NCBI GenBank assembly: GCA_016235545.1
Contig: JACRKB010000266.1
Span: 1 to 35,723 of the forward strand
DNA: 35,723 nucleotides
Source of the DNA: Verrucomicrobiota bacterium
GTDB lineage: Bacteria > Verrucomicrobiota > Verrucomicrobiia > Limisphaerales > SXTU01
Reading direction: 5' to 3'
The position numbers were made by a program, and so were the translations under genes. Under the pieces are notes generated by a model, which did not search any database, was not told where the DNA came from, and saw nothing but the letters and a program-made list of their open reading frames with translations. Positions 25,950 to 35,000 of this stretch are shown in pieces. Positions within the stretch are counted from its first letter, which is position 1. Every line of letters begins with the position of its first letter.

Positions 25950-28900
25950 TCACGGGACGACCTGGATGCGGTAGTAGAGGTTCCGGTTCGTGAGCGCACC
26001 GGAGTGGAGGAAGTTGATGACGCCGCCGGGAGGCGCGACGATGTTCGTCAGCACCAGCCAGTTCGTCGAGACAAGGGTGGTGGCGTATTGGACCTGATAG
26101 GTTTCACCGGGCACCACATCCAGGTCGAAGCCGAAGCTCGTCCCCCCGGTGATCAAGCCGCCGCCAGGTGTGCTCAGGATCTGGATCGGGCCGCTGCTCA
26201 GGAGCACGCCATTCGTGGGCTGCCGTGCCATGACCGTGTAGCCGATGTGCGACGCGCCGGGGTTGAGCACGCCGAAATACCAGTCGCCAACGAGGCTCGT
26301 CCGGCTGGCGTTCGTGCGCACCGTGACGATCTCCGGCTGGGTGCCGGGACGGAAATTCGTGCCGTCGTTCGCCGTGGCCAGCGGGAAGCCGTCCTTGCGC
26401 ACGATGAGGTCCCCCGCTCCGGTGAGGCTGCGCACCTCGAAGAGCAGCGCCTTCTGGCTCGACGGCACGTTGAGCTTGAAGAGCGTGTTCGGCGCGTTGC
26501 CGGGGCTGGTGACGCTGCTCTGCGCCTGGCCGTTCGCCGCAGTCACCACCGTGTAGGGCGTGGCGCTCGCGGCGGTGGCGCGCAGGGTGAAGGCCACCGG
26601 CGCGTTGTCCGCGTTCTGCACTCCGAGATACCATGTGCCGGGCGTGAGCGAGGCTGCGGCGGCGGTGTTGGTGATGAGGAAAATCTGCTCGATGCCAGAC
26701 CCGGGGTTGGCGCTGCGATAATCAAAGGTCTGCGGGGTCGGCAAACTCACCGAGCCGTTGGAGCGGCGCAGGTAAAGATTCACATCCCCATCGGCGGTCA
26801 CGATCTCGAACATCGCGGCGGAGGCGTTGGCCGGCACCTCGAACGAGTAGCCTGCAAGGTTCGCCGTGCGCGGCACGAAGCCGTTGACCAGCGAGCCGCT
26901 GGCCAGCGACGTGATGGGCGGCGCAAGCTCGGTGCGGTCGAAATCCACGCGCACCGTCACGTTGACCGGCGGGCCCGCGCTCATGGCCTGGATGGCGATG
27001 TAATACTCGCTGCCGGGCCGCAGCCGGGCGATGGCATCGGAGTTCGTGGTGACGACGAACGAGCCGGTGGCGGCTCCGGCGAACATCACGACGTTGCCGG
27101 GCGCGCCGGGCGTGGGGATGCTGGCGGGGTTGAAGGTGACCCGCACCGCCGCGCTGGAGGTGATGAGGTTCGTGGCCCCGCTTGCGGCGGAGGGCACGCG
27201 GACCTGGAAATATTGCGGCGTGGTCGAGAGCAGGACGATCGGGTTGTTCACGCTTGTCGGCAGCGAGAGCGCGGTGGTGTTGCTGGCGGCGTAGGAGAAA
27301 TTCAGGCTCCACGACAGCACCTGTGCCGCAGTGTTCGTGGCCCCGGCGCGCGTGTCGGCGATCTGCAGACGCCACGCGGTGTTGGTGACGACGAAGTTGG
27401 TCGGCGAGCCGGCGTTGTTCGTGTAGAAGGTGTTCGTGCCCCACGTGCGCTCGCCCACGAACGTGTTGAGCGTCTCCTCGGGCTGGTAGAAATTCTTCGC
27501 CCGGTAGCGGAAGACGGCTGCCTGGCGGTCCTGAATATTGCCCTCGCCGGGGCCTTCCACGGCCACATACAAATCCACGCCATCCGTGGCGATGGCCTTG
27601 CCGTAGTTCGTGGCCTTGAAACCGAGATTGTTGTAGTTCGTGATGTTGTTCGTCACCACTGAGAGGACCGCCATGTTTTGCAAATCAATCTCCAGCATCA
27701 CCGCGTGAACCGTCTCGTCACTGTTGATCACGGAACCCACGGCGTAGGCGCGGTCGAGAGACTCGATGGCGACCACGGAACTGAGCCAGCTCGTGCGGTT
27801 CAAGCCGAAGTTGGTGGTGAGCGAAAGCAACTGCGTGCCGGTGAGGCTCCACTGCTCGATGAGGTTCGAGCTGTTCAGGATGTTGCCGCCCGCGTAGGCC
27901 CGCCCCACGGCGATGATCTTGTCCCCATAGACGGCCACGGAATCGTATTGCCCGCTGTTGGTCGAGTTCGTCGCCCACAACTGCGTGCCGTTGGTCGTGG
28001 CCATGGACATGAGGAAGGGCTTGTTGTTGAAGGTCAGCGGCACCGTGCTGAGGTTGCTGTAGCCGGCGGCGATCACGTTTGTCCCATATGCCACGGCCAG
28101 CGAGGTCGCAGGCATGTTCGAGGAAATCGGGGCGGCAACGAACACAGCCGCGCCGGTGAATGGCCCTGCCATGGCTGCCGGCGGAACACTGCCGCCCGTG
28201 ACGGCCCCGGCCGCAACTGTCACCGCCACCGATGTGTCCGTCACCGCAGCGGAACCTGACACCGTGCTCCCGAGGAATGCCTGCGGGGCCGTTGCGTATC
28301 CCGACCCGGCGAAAGTGGGGCTGAAGCCGGTGATGTTGGTGTTCGCATCAAACGTCATCCCGATGACTGCCGGTGGCAGGTAGCCGCGCGTCCAGAGGGG
28401 CTGGCCGGTCATGGTGAACTTGGTCAGGAACGGGCGCACGTAGGTGTTGTGGGCAAGATCGAAAGCACCGCTGAAATACGCGTCACCCACGGCGTAGATG
28501 AAGTTCGTGGTCAGGCCGTTCGTGCCGGTCTCCGCGCTCGTGGTCACACCCACATACCGGTCCCGGCTGGGGAAGCCGAACATCTCCGTGTTGAAGACCG
28601 AGTTGGTGAGGCCACGGGAGATCAGCACCGGCGGCACGCCCATCGTGTGGTTCGTCGGGCCGTTGAACGGGAAAAACACTGCGAAGGCGTTCGTCGGCGT
28701 TTGCTGCTGATACGGCATCACCGTGCGGATGATGCGGTTGACGGAGTCGGCGACGAATAGGCCGCCGAAGTGATCCGCCGCGAGGCCGAGGGGAGTGTCG
28801 AACCGCGCAACGGTGCCGTATTCACTGTTCGCAGTGCCCACGCTCCCGGCGGTGCTTCCGGCGATGGTCGTGACGGAACCGAAGGGCGTGACCTTCCGGA

Positions 28901-31900
28901 TCGCGTTGTTCCCGCGGTCGGACACGTAGAGGTTTCCGGCCCCGTCGCGGGTGATGCCAGAGGGGGAGTTAAACCGGGCCGTGGTATTGTTGCCGTTCAC
29001 AAAACCGCTCGCACCAGCCGAGGAGCCAGCCAAGTTGACCCCGCCCCACGCGCCATTCGTGAAGAAGAGCCAGACGATCCGGTTGTTGAGCCGGTCCGCG
29101 ATGTAGATATTGGTGCCGGATAGCGCATTGCAGGAAGTGACAGCCGCTGGGAGCGCAGGAGGCGAAGTGACGGCAAACAGACTGCCGGAATTGAAGTTTG
29201 TGCCTCCCGCAAAATTCGTGGCAACGAAATCAGTTGTTTGATGCACGACCAGCGCGGAAGGCTGGAACGCGCCGAGCGTCGCGACCACTGCGGGCAACAG
29301 GGGGATGGTGGTAATCGTGCCGTTGGTGTCGATCTGGCGGATGGAGTTGTTGCCGGTGTCCGCGACGAACAGCACGACGTTGTTGGTGAGGTTGGTGGTG
29401 GTGCAAATGGAGATGCCCTCGGGGGCGTTCAAGCTGCCAGCAGCGACGTTGTTAAGCCCCGGCCCGACGGAAACATCGCCAAAGGTGCGAATCCATGTGC
29501 CATCTCCCCGGTAGTGCTTGATCAGATTGTTGCCGGTGTCGGCCACATAGATGTCGCCGTTCGTGTGCACCGCCACGCCGCGCGGGTTGTTCAGCGTGTT
29601 GTAGGCGGGGAACCCGTGAACCGCAGGGGTGAGCGTCAGCGGGACGTAGGTTCCGTTCGTGTCCGAGGTCACCGTGGCGGGGCTACTAAAGTCAGCAATC
29701 GAGAGCGCCTGGCTGAACTTCAGGATACGTCCGACCGATGCCCCGTCCACGTCTGCCACGAAGACGTTGTTGGAGTTGTCCAAGGCCACGGCGGTAGGCA
29801 GGGTCAAAGTGCGCGGGTTGGGAGCGGCGGGCAGCGGGGCCGTCAGTGGCGGCGTGCGGAATTCCGGACGATTAGCCGGAAGGTAGGTGAAGAAATCATC
29901 CACCGCGTATTCCACGCCGCTGCTGCGATAGACCGACAGGTAGTTGGTCCAACTGTTCGTGCCGAGCGAATTCGTCGGGTTGACGATGACGCGCATGAAG
30001 CGCGAGTTGCCGCTGAAGAGCAGGTTCGTCACGTAGTTCGTCGCCCGGCCCACGACCGTCGCCGGAGTGAAATCCATCAGCAGCCGGCCCTCGTATTCCA
30101 ACTGCACGCGGTCACGGACGCTGTTCGTGCCCCCCGCATGGGTGAGCGTCACCGAGCCGGCGGTGGAGCCAAGGTCCACGTCAAACACGGAACGGTTGGA
30201 GTTGCCGTTCCACGTGAACTGCGCGGGCGGGGTGTAGTTGCGCGTCTCGCCCACGGCGAACACGCCTTCCACGTTGGCGGCGACACCGCTGAAAAGCGTC
30301 TGCTCGGGTGTCCTGCTGGCGGCAGCGACGGTAGAGTCGCCGCCGCGATAGCCGCTGAAGGATCCGCTCCAGAAGTTGGTGATGGACCAGTTAGTGACAG
30401 GGAAATTGACGAACTGGGTCGAAACGGCGACGCCGCCAATAAAGTTCGTGACGAGGTTGGTGTAATAGAGGTTCGTGACGATGGGCGTGATGTAGGAGAC
30501 GATGAATGCATCGTTGGTGCCCCTGGTGTTCGCAACTCCCGTGCGATTGACGCTGCCCACCATGAAGAGCGAGTGACCCTGATGCGCGAGCGCGCTGGGG
30601 GATTCCTGCGGGGAACTCGGCAGGGGGATGGAGGTGTGGCCAAAGAGCAGGTTGGTCATGTTCGTCACCAGCGTCGGCGGCGAGACGACGGCGGAGAAGG
30701 GACCGGCGATGGACTTGATGGGCACCAGGCGTCCGAGGTTGGTGGATTTGGGCAGGCCAAGTGCGTTCGTGGTCTGCACATGTGTCACGAAGTTCGTGTT
30801 CTCGGTGAAGTTCGCGCGGAGGTTCGCCGTGGTGACGCCGTTGGTGCCGCCCCGGTCCTCGAAGAGCAGCACCTTGCGCCCGCTGGGGCTGATGAGGTGG
30901 ATGACGAGGTCCGAGATGCGCGGGTGAAGGATGGCCATGCCCACGTCCACCCCGGCGATGACCCGGTCCGCCGCCATGTTCATGAAGAGGTTGGTGGTGT
31001 AGTTGTCCAGCAGGGTGACCCCCACGTTGGTGAAGGTGATCTGGCTGTCCGCCACGGCGAGGTTCAAGCCGAGGGTGTAACGCACCGTGAGTGTGACCAG
31101 CCCGGCGGAGTTGTTGATGACGCGGAAATTCCACCGGCCCGGCAGCAAGGACGGAGTGCCGAGGGGGGCGGCTGCTCCACTGACCAGATTGCTCACACTG
31201 GTGGCGGCGATGCGCAGGTGCGGGAAGCTCCCCGAGTCCGTGCCGTCGAGGTCGAAGGTGCCGATGGAGTAGTTCGAGGAGGTCGGGATGAATCCCGGCA
31301 CGCCCGCAAGCAGATCAATGCCCGTGCCTGTCGCCGCCGGCCCCGGCACGCTGCCCAGGCCACCGATCACGTCCACGTCGAGGTTCGTCGCCGTGACAGG
31401 CACGTCGAGGAAGTCCACGAACGACTGCCCGGCCTGCAACGTGATGGTGCGGTAGGAGACGTTTGCGTTCGTGCTGTATTGGTTCGTGTAAGGCCTGATG
31501 TAAATCGAGGCGTAGTCCACGCGGCCCGTGAGCAGGGGTGAGTTGTCATAGACCTCGAAAATCCAAAGGCCAATGGCGTCCTGCCCGACGAGGTCCGTCA
31601 CGTCGCCGGGGCCGTCGGGCGGGTTGCGGAAGTCATCGTATCTGAGGTTGTGGGTCTGCAGGCCGGAGGGCGGCGGGAAGTTCGTCGTCGGCGTGATCGT
31701 GTGGTTGTTGAGCGTGATGGCGGTGCCGTTGAACGTGAGCGTGCCGACGAGGTCGCCGAGGCTCTCGTGTGTGTAGGTGAGGAAGTTGGAGATGCTCTGC
31801 ATCAGGATGTTCGTGGTGCAAACGCCATAAAGCACCACGCCTCCGGGCGCCTCCGGGGTGCCGTCCTGAATGTCTATCGGCGCCGGAATCAGGGTGATGG

Positions 31901-34900
31901 TCACGCCGCCGTTGGTGTCGTTGGTGCTGTAAGGGGCCAATGACGCGGCGGCGAAGAAGCCGTAGGTGCCGCCCTGCTGGTCCTCGGATTTGACGCCGAC
32001 GTAGAAGACCTCGCCAAGCGACGAGTTGGTCAGGCTGATCAGCTCGTTGCCGCCGCGGTTGGTGGAGCGAAGCAGGTTGGCGTGAGACAGAACGGCGGAA
32101 TCCAAGTTTGTCATGTTGAACGCGCTCGGCACCGAGAGGGCGGTTCCGCTGCGCGCGACGAACAGGTCCACGTCCGCCTCGGCGTTGCGGGAACGGGCGA
32201 GGTTGGGCGGCAGGAAGGTGGCGAAGCTGACGAACGGGCCGCCGTTGGTGAGAGGCAGATTGACCACGTTGGTCGTGGTGTTGGTGCTGACTCCGGCCAC
32301 GATGTTGGTGACCACATTCGTGACCGTGCTGACCGCGTAGTTCTGATTTGTGAAAACGTAGAAGTTCCACTGGTTGGTCACGCCGTTGGTGTTGGCATTG
32401 CCCAGGCCGGTGACGGTCCACAGCGGCGAGTTCGCGCCGACGCGCTCGTTCAGGCGCGGGATGCCGTTGGTGATGATGGAGGTCGCGCGGTTTGTGTAGC
32501 CAGAGAAGGCCACGCCGGGAGTCGGGCGCACTGTGACGCTGCGGGCGGGGTCATCCGTGGAGATGACGAGCGAGTAATCCTGCGCGACCTGATTGGTGTT
32601 GGCCGAGACGGCGTTGACGTTGATCTTCCGACCGATGACATAGACTCGGAAGGTGGTGGCGGCGGTCGGCGGGCTGTTGGTCAGCGGGATGTAGGTGTTC
32701 TCGACATTGTTCACCAAGTCGCGCGCGCTGGGCGTGGGAGGCACGGTGGGCTGGGTGACGAGGGCACCAGGCGCAAAGTTGTTGCCCTCATATTGCGCGC
32801 CATTGGCGACGATGTTCGTCACGTAGAGGTCGACGTCGATGACCAGCTTTGTGGAGGAGACGGGGTTGCCGGCGGGGTCAGTCCACGCGAGGGTGATTTT
32901 CAGGAGGTTCGTCTGCGAAACTGCTGAAGGCACCTGCACGTCGTAGGCGTGAAACTGGCCGGTGGCGAGGTGGTTGGTGACGAGGCCGCTCTCCTCGACG
33001 ATGACGATGGGCCGGGTGACTGCGGCGTTGTTGCTGACATAGCCAAACGCGGTAATCGTGGGCAGCGTGTTGCTGAGGGAGGGGATGCCCCAGCCCTGGT
33101 GAGAGACGGTGCTGCTGACGGCGAAGTCGTAGGCGGTGTTGAGCGTGTGCGCGCGGTTGATGAGGAGCGCCTTGTTGAGCGAGGGCTTGTTGGTCTTGGC
33201 ATAGTTGACTCCGAAGAATTCCTCCATGAGCGCGAGCAGGCCGGACACCTTGCCCGCCGCGATGCTGGTGCCGCGCTCATAACGCCATGTGCTGCCCAAG
33301 TCGGCATCGCTCTCTGTCAAGCTGGTGAAGGTGGAGGCGCGCAGCGAGACGACGTAGTCGCCGGGCGCGATGAGGTCGGGCTTGAAGCGGCCCGACGGCC
33401 CCTCGATGCCAACGCCCACGTTGCCGCGACCGGAGATGTCGGACACCTGGCTGGCGCTGTCGGAGTGCGCGGAGGCGAGCGGGTCGTTGGTGGTGCCGGG
33501 GACCAGGCGGAACTGCTCGGACGCGCCGACGGAGATGACGTTCTTGGCGTTGCCCGGGGAGTTGATGCTGTCCGCCGTGCCGCCGGTGCCGCCGGAGTTC
33601 GCGCCGCCGGAGTTGCCCACGGAGAAGACGTGGGTCATGGGCTGGTCGTGGGGGCGGAAGGCCAGCGAGTCACGCACTGCCTCGTCGAAGAGCGCGGAGT
33701 TGATGTCGTAGTTGAAGACGGGATAGCCCCAGCTGTTGTTGACAACGAAGATGTTGGTGGCGAGGGCGGCGTTGGTGATGAGCCAGATGTTGGCGTAGTT
33801 CGTGTAGTCGGTGCTGAAGAGGGAGAGGGGATAAACCCGCGCGCCGGGGGCGATGCCGCGATAGGTCGCGCCGTTGATCGAGCCGTTCACTGCCGCACCG
33901 TCAGCAGCGTCGTTCGCCGCGATGACGCCGGCGATGAAGGTGCCGTGGCCGGGGTTGACGAGGTTCGTGTCGTTGATGGGGCTGTAGGCATTGGTGAAGG
34001 TGCGCCCGGTGAGCTGGCCGTGAGCGAGGTCAATGCCGGAGTCAATGAGGCCGACGAAGACGCCGTTGCCGGTCAGGCCCAGCCAGTTTCCGGCGGGGGC
34101 ATTCGCGGTCGTGGTCGTGGAGACATCGAGGCGCACGCGGGAAAGGTCGTTCATCAGCACGGGCGAGTGATACGCCTCGATGTTCTGCACGGCTGTCATC
34201 TGCGCGAGCGCCACGAGGCTGTCCGCGCGGGGCGCGATGGTGACGACGTGGCCGAAGGGGAAGGGCTGCTCGGACTTCACCTCCGCACCAAGGGCGCGCA
34301 GGTCGGCCCTGGCCTTCTCCTGAGTGCCTGCGAAGAGGACGAGGTTCAGCCAGCGACCCGCAGGCAGGGCCTCGCGTCGCACTGCGAGCGGGAGGAGCGT
34401 CATGTCCAGTTTGTAGTAAGGCTCGAATGGCAGGACGCTCTGCACGCGCTGGGAGACGCGGAGCTGCTGCGCGAGGATCGCGCTGCCGCGCACGAGGTAG
34501 GCGTTGTTCGGCACGTAGCTGACGATCTCCGCGCCCGCGCCGCGCAGCACGTCGCGGAAGCCCTGGTCAATCGCCCCGCGCGCCTGCACGAGCCAGCTTC
34601 CGGGCTCCTCGCCCGCGCGCAGGTGCGCCGGCATTTTCAATTCCAGCGGCTCCCGCGTCTCGACGAGCGCGTTGCGCAGCAAGACTGCGGTCTCGCTGCG
34701 GAAAAACTCGGCCTCGGGTTTCTGCGAGTTGCGGAGGCGGAACGGGAAGCGCGGGTCGCGGCTGAGGGAGAGCAGTTCCGGCGCGGCGGGGGAAGCGGGC
34801 ACGGCGGCATCGCGCGGCGCGGTGCGTCCGGTGAGGACATACGGGAGGCGGGTGAAACGCTCCCAAACAGTGGGGCCGGCGGCGTTGGTCGCGCCGTCGC

Positions 34901-35000
34901 GGGGCTGATCGCGCGGGCGGAGGCGCTCGCCCTGCTGCCAGCAGAGCGCGGCTGCCACGAGGAGCAGCAGGCTGATCAGAAACCAGTTTCGACTTTTCAT
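25950..35000 (-). CDS. Giant secreted subtilase (S8) with P-domain, NHL and PPC modules
   Basis: A 3016-residue protein, probably an exported protease. Residues 1-20 are a signal peptide (hydrophobic LISLLLLVAAAL). A propeptide-like region follows (about 110-300) with two related inhibitor-type units. The catalytic domain has Asp320 (GLIDSGID), His352 (GHGTFIAGV), a likely oxyanion Asn463 (SVGNSGG) and Ser579 (GTSIAAG), so it looks active; family Kp43-like. Beyond it lie a beta-barrel (about 667-813), proprotein-convertase P-like domains (about 1037-1175 and 1313-1403), an NHL beta-propeller (about 1740-2095; repeats such as GDIYVADTGNNLI), a second propeller-like region (about 2120-2480), two PPC-type domains (about 2700-2927), and a C-terminal module typical of verrucomicrobial exoproteins (YQVQYATTLVSTNW). 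The tail is Asn/Thr rich. Role inferred: extracellular or surface protein breakdown. No Shine-Dalgarno sequence; long antisense frames on the plus strand are shadows. Confidence 0.93.
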   Translation of the reverse strand: MKSRNWFLISLLLLVAAALCWQQGERLRPRDQPRDGATNAAGPTVWERFTRLPYVLTGRTAPRDAAVPASPAAPELLSLSRDPRFPFRLRNSQKPEAEFFRSETAVLLRNALVETREPLELKMPAHLRAGEEPGSWLVQARGAIDQGFRDVLRGAGAEIVSYVPNNAYLVRGSAILAQQLRVSQRVQSVLPFEPYYKLDMTLLPLAVRREALPAGRWLNLVLFAGTQEKARADLRALGAEVKSEQPFPFGHVVTIAPRADSLVALAQMTAVQNIEAYHSPVLMNDLSRVRLDVSTTTTANAPAGNWLGLTGNGVFVGLIDSGIDLAHGQLTGRTFTNAYSPINDTNLVNPGHGTFIAGVIAANDAADGAAVNGSINGATYRGIAPGARVYPLSLFSTDYTNYANIWLITNAALATNIFVVNNSWGYPVFNYDINSALFDEAVRDSLAFRPHDQPMTHVFSVGNSGGANSGGTGGTADSINSPGNAKNVISVGASEQFRLVPGTTNDPLASAHSDSASQVSDISGRGNVGVGIEGPSGRFKPDLIAPGDYVVSLRASTFTSLTESDADLGSTWRYERGTSIAAGKVSGLLALMEEFFGVNYAKTNKPSLNKALLINRAHTLNTAYDFAVSSTVSHQGWGIPSLSNTLPTITAFGYVSNNAAVTRPIVIVEESGLVTNHLATGQFHAYDVQVPSAVSQTNLLKITLAWTDPAGNPVSSTKLVIDVDLYVTNIVANGAQYEGNNFAPGALVTQPTVPPTPSARDLVNNVENTYIPLTNSPPTAATTFRVYVIGRKINVNAVSANTNQVAQDYSLVISTDDPARSVTVRPTPGVAFSGYTNRATSIITNGIPRLNERVGANSPLWTVTGLGNANTNGVTNQWNFYVFTNQNYAVSTVTNVVTNIVAGVSTNTTTNVVNLPLTNGGPFVSFATFLPPNLARSRNAEADVDLFVARSGTALSVPSAFNMTNLDSAVLSHANLLRSTNRGGNELISLTNSSLGEVFYVGVKSEDQQGGTYGFFAAASLAPYSTNDTNGGVTITLIPAPIDIQDGTPEAPGGVVLYGVCTTNILMQSISNFLTYTHESLGDLVGTLTFNGTAITLNNHTITPTTNFPPPSGLQTHNLRYDDFRNPPDGPGDVTDLVGQDAIGLWIFEVYDNSPLLTGRVDYASIYIRPYTNQYSTNANVSYRTITLQAGQSFVDFLDVPVTATNLDVDVIGGLGSVPGPAATGTGIDLLAGVPGFIPTSSNYSIGTFDLDGTDSGSFPHLRIAATSVSNLVSGAAAPLGTPSLLPGRWNFRVINNSAGLVTLTVRYTLGLNLAVADSQITFTNVGVTLLDNYTTNLFMNMAADRVIAGVDVGMAILHPRISDLVIHLISPSGRKVLLFEDRGGTNGVTTANLRANFTENTNFVTHVQTTNALGLPKSTNLGRLVPIKSIAGPFSAVVSPPTLVTNMTNLLFGHTSIPLPSSPQESPSALAHQGHSLFMVGSVNRTGVANTRGTNDAFIVSYITPIVTNLYYTNLVTNFIGGVAVSTQFVNFPVTNWSITNFWSGSFSGYRGGDSTVAAASRTPEQTLFSGVAANVEGVFAVGETRNYTPPAQFTWNGNSNRSVFDVDLGSTAGSVTLTHAGGTNSVRDRVQLEYEGRLLMDFTPATVVGRATNYVTNLLFSGNSRFMRVIVNPTNSLGTNSWTNYLSVYRSSGVEYAVDDFFTYLPANRPEFRTPPLTAPLPAAPNPRTLTLPTAVALDNSNNVFVADVDGASVGRILKFSQALSIADFSSPATVTSDTNGTYVPLTLTPAVHGFPAYNTLNNPRGVAVHTNGDIYVADTGNNLIKHYRGDGTWIRTFGDVSVGPGLNNVAAGSLNAPEGISICTTTNLTNNVVLFVADTGNNSIRQIDTNGTITTIPLLPAVVATLGAFQPSALVVHQTTDFVATNFAGGTNFNSGSLFAVTSPPALPAAVTSCNALSGTNIYIADRLNNRIVWLFFTNGAWGGVNLAGSSAGASGFVNGNNTTARFNSPSGITRDGAGNLYVSDRGNNAIRKVTPFGSVTTIAGSTAGSVGTANSEYGTVARFDTPLGLAADHFGGLFVADSVNRIIRTVMPYQQQTPTNAFAVFFPFNGPTNHTMGVPPVLISRGLTNSVFNTEMFGFPSRDRYVGVTTSAETGTNGLTTNFIYAVGDAYFSGAFDLAHNTYVRPFLTKFTMTGQPLWTRGYLPPAVIGMTFDANTNITGFSPTFAGSGYATAPQAFLGSTVSGSAAVTDTSVAVTVAAGAVTGGSVPPAAMAGPFTGAAVFVAAPISSNMPATSLAVAYGTNVIAAGYSNLSTVPLTFNNKPFLMSMATTNGTQLWATNSTNSGQYDSVAVYGDKIIAVGRAYAGGNILNSSNLIEQWSLTGTQLLSLTTNFGLNRTSWLSSVVAIESLDRAYAVGSVINSDETVHAVMLEIDLQNMAVLSVVTNNITNYNNLGFKATNYGKAIATDGVDLYVAVEGPGEGNIQDRQAAVFRYRAKNFYQPEETLNTFVGERTWGTNTFYTNNAGSPTNFVVTNTAWRLQIADTRAGATNTAAQVLSWSLNFSYAASNTTALSLPTSVNNPIVLLSTTPQYFQVRVPSAASGATNLITSSAAVRVTFNPASIPTPGAPGNVVMFAGAATGSFVVTTNSDAIARLRPGSEYYIAIQAMSAGPPVNVTVRVDFDRTELAPPITSLASGSLVNGFVPRTANLAGYSFEVPANASAAMFEIVTADGDVNLYLRRSNGSVSLPTPQTFDYRSANPGSGIEQIFLITNTAAAASLTPGTWYLGVQNADNAPVAFTLRATAASATPYTVVTAANGQAQSSVTSPGNAPNTLFKLNVPSSQKALLFEVRSLTGAGDLIVRKDGFPLATANDGTNFRPGTQPEIVTVRTNASRTSLVGDWYFGVLNPGASHIGYTVMARQPTNGVLLSSGPIQILSTPGGGLITGGTSFGFDLDVVPGETYQVQYATTLVSTNWLVLTNIVAPPGGVINFLHSGALTNRNLYYRIQVVP

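Noticed and set aside
29238-31541. A 767-codon open frame, and similar long ones at 25905-27662 and 32949-35150, on the plus strand
   Set aside because: All are antisense to the giant subtilase gene, whose frame has continuous recognisable domains. The plus translations are rich in Arg/Val/Gly/Ala without motifs.
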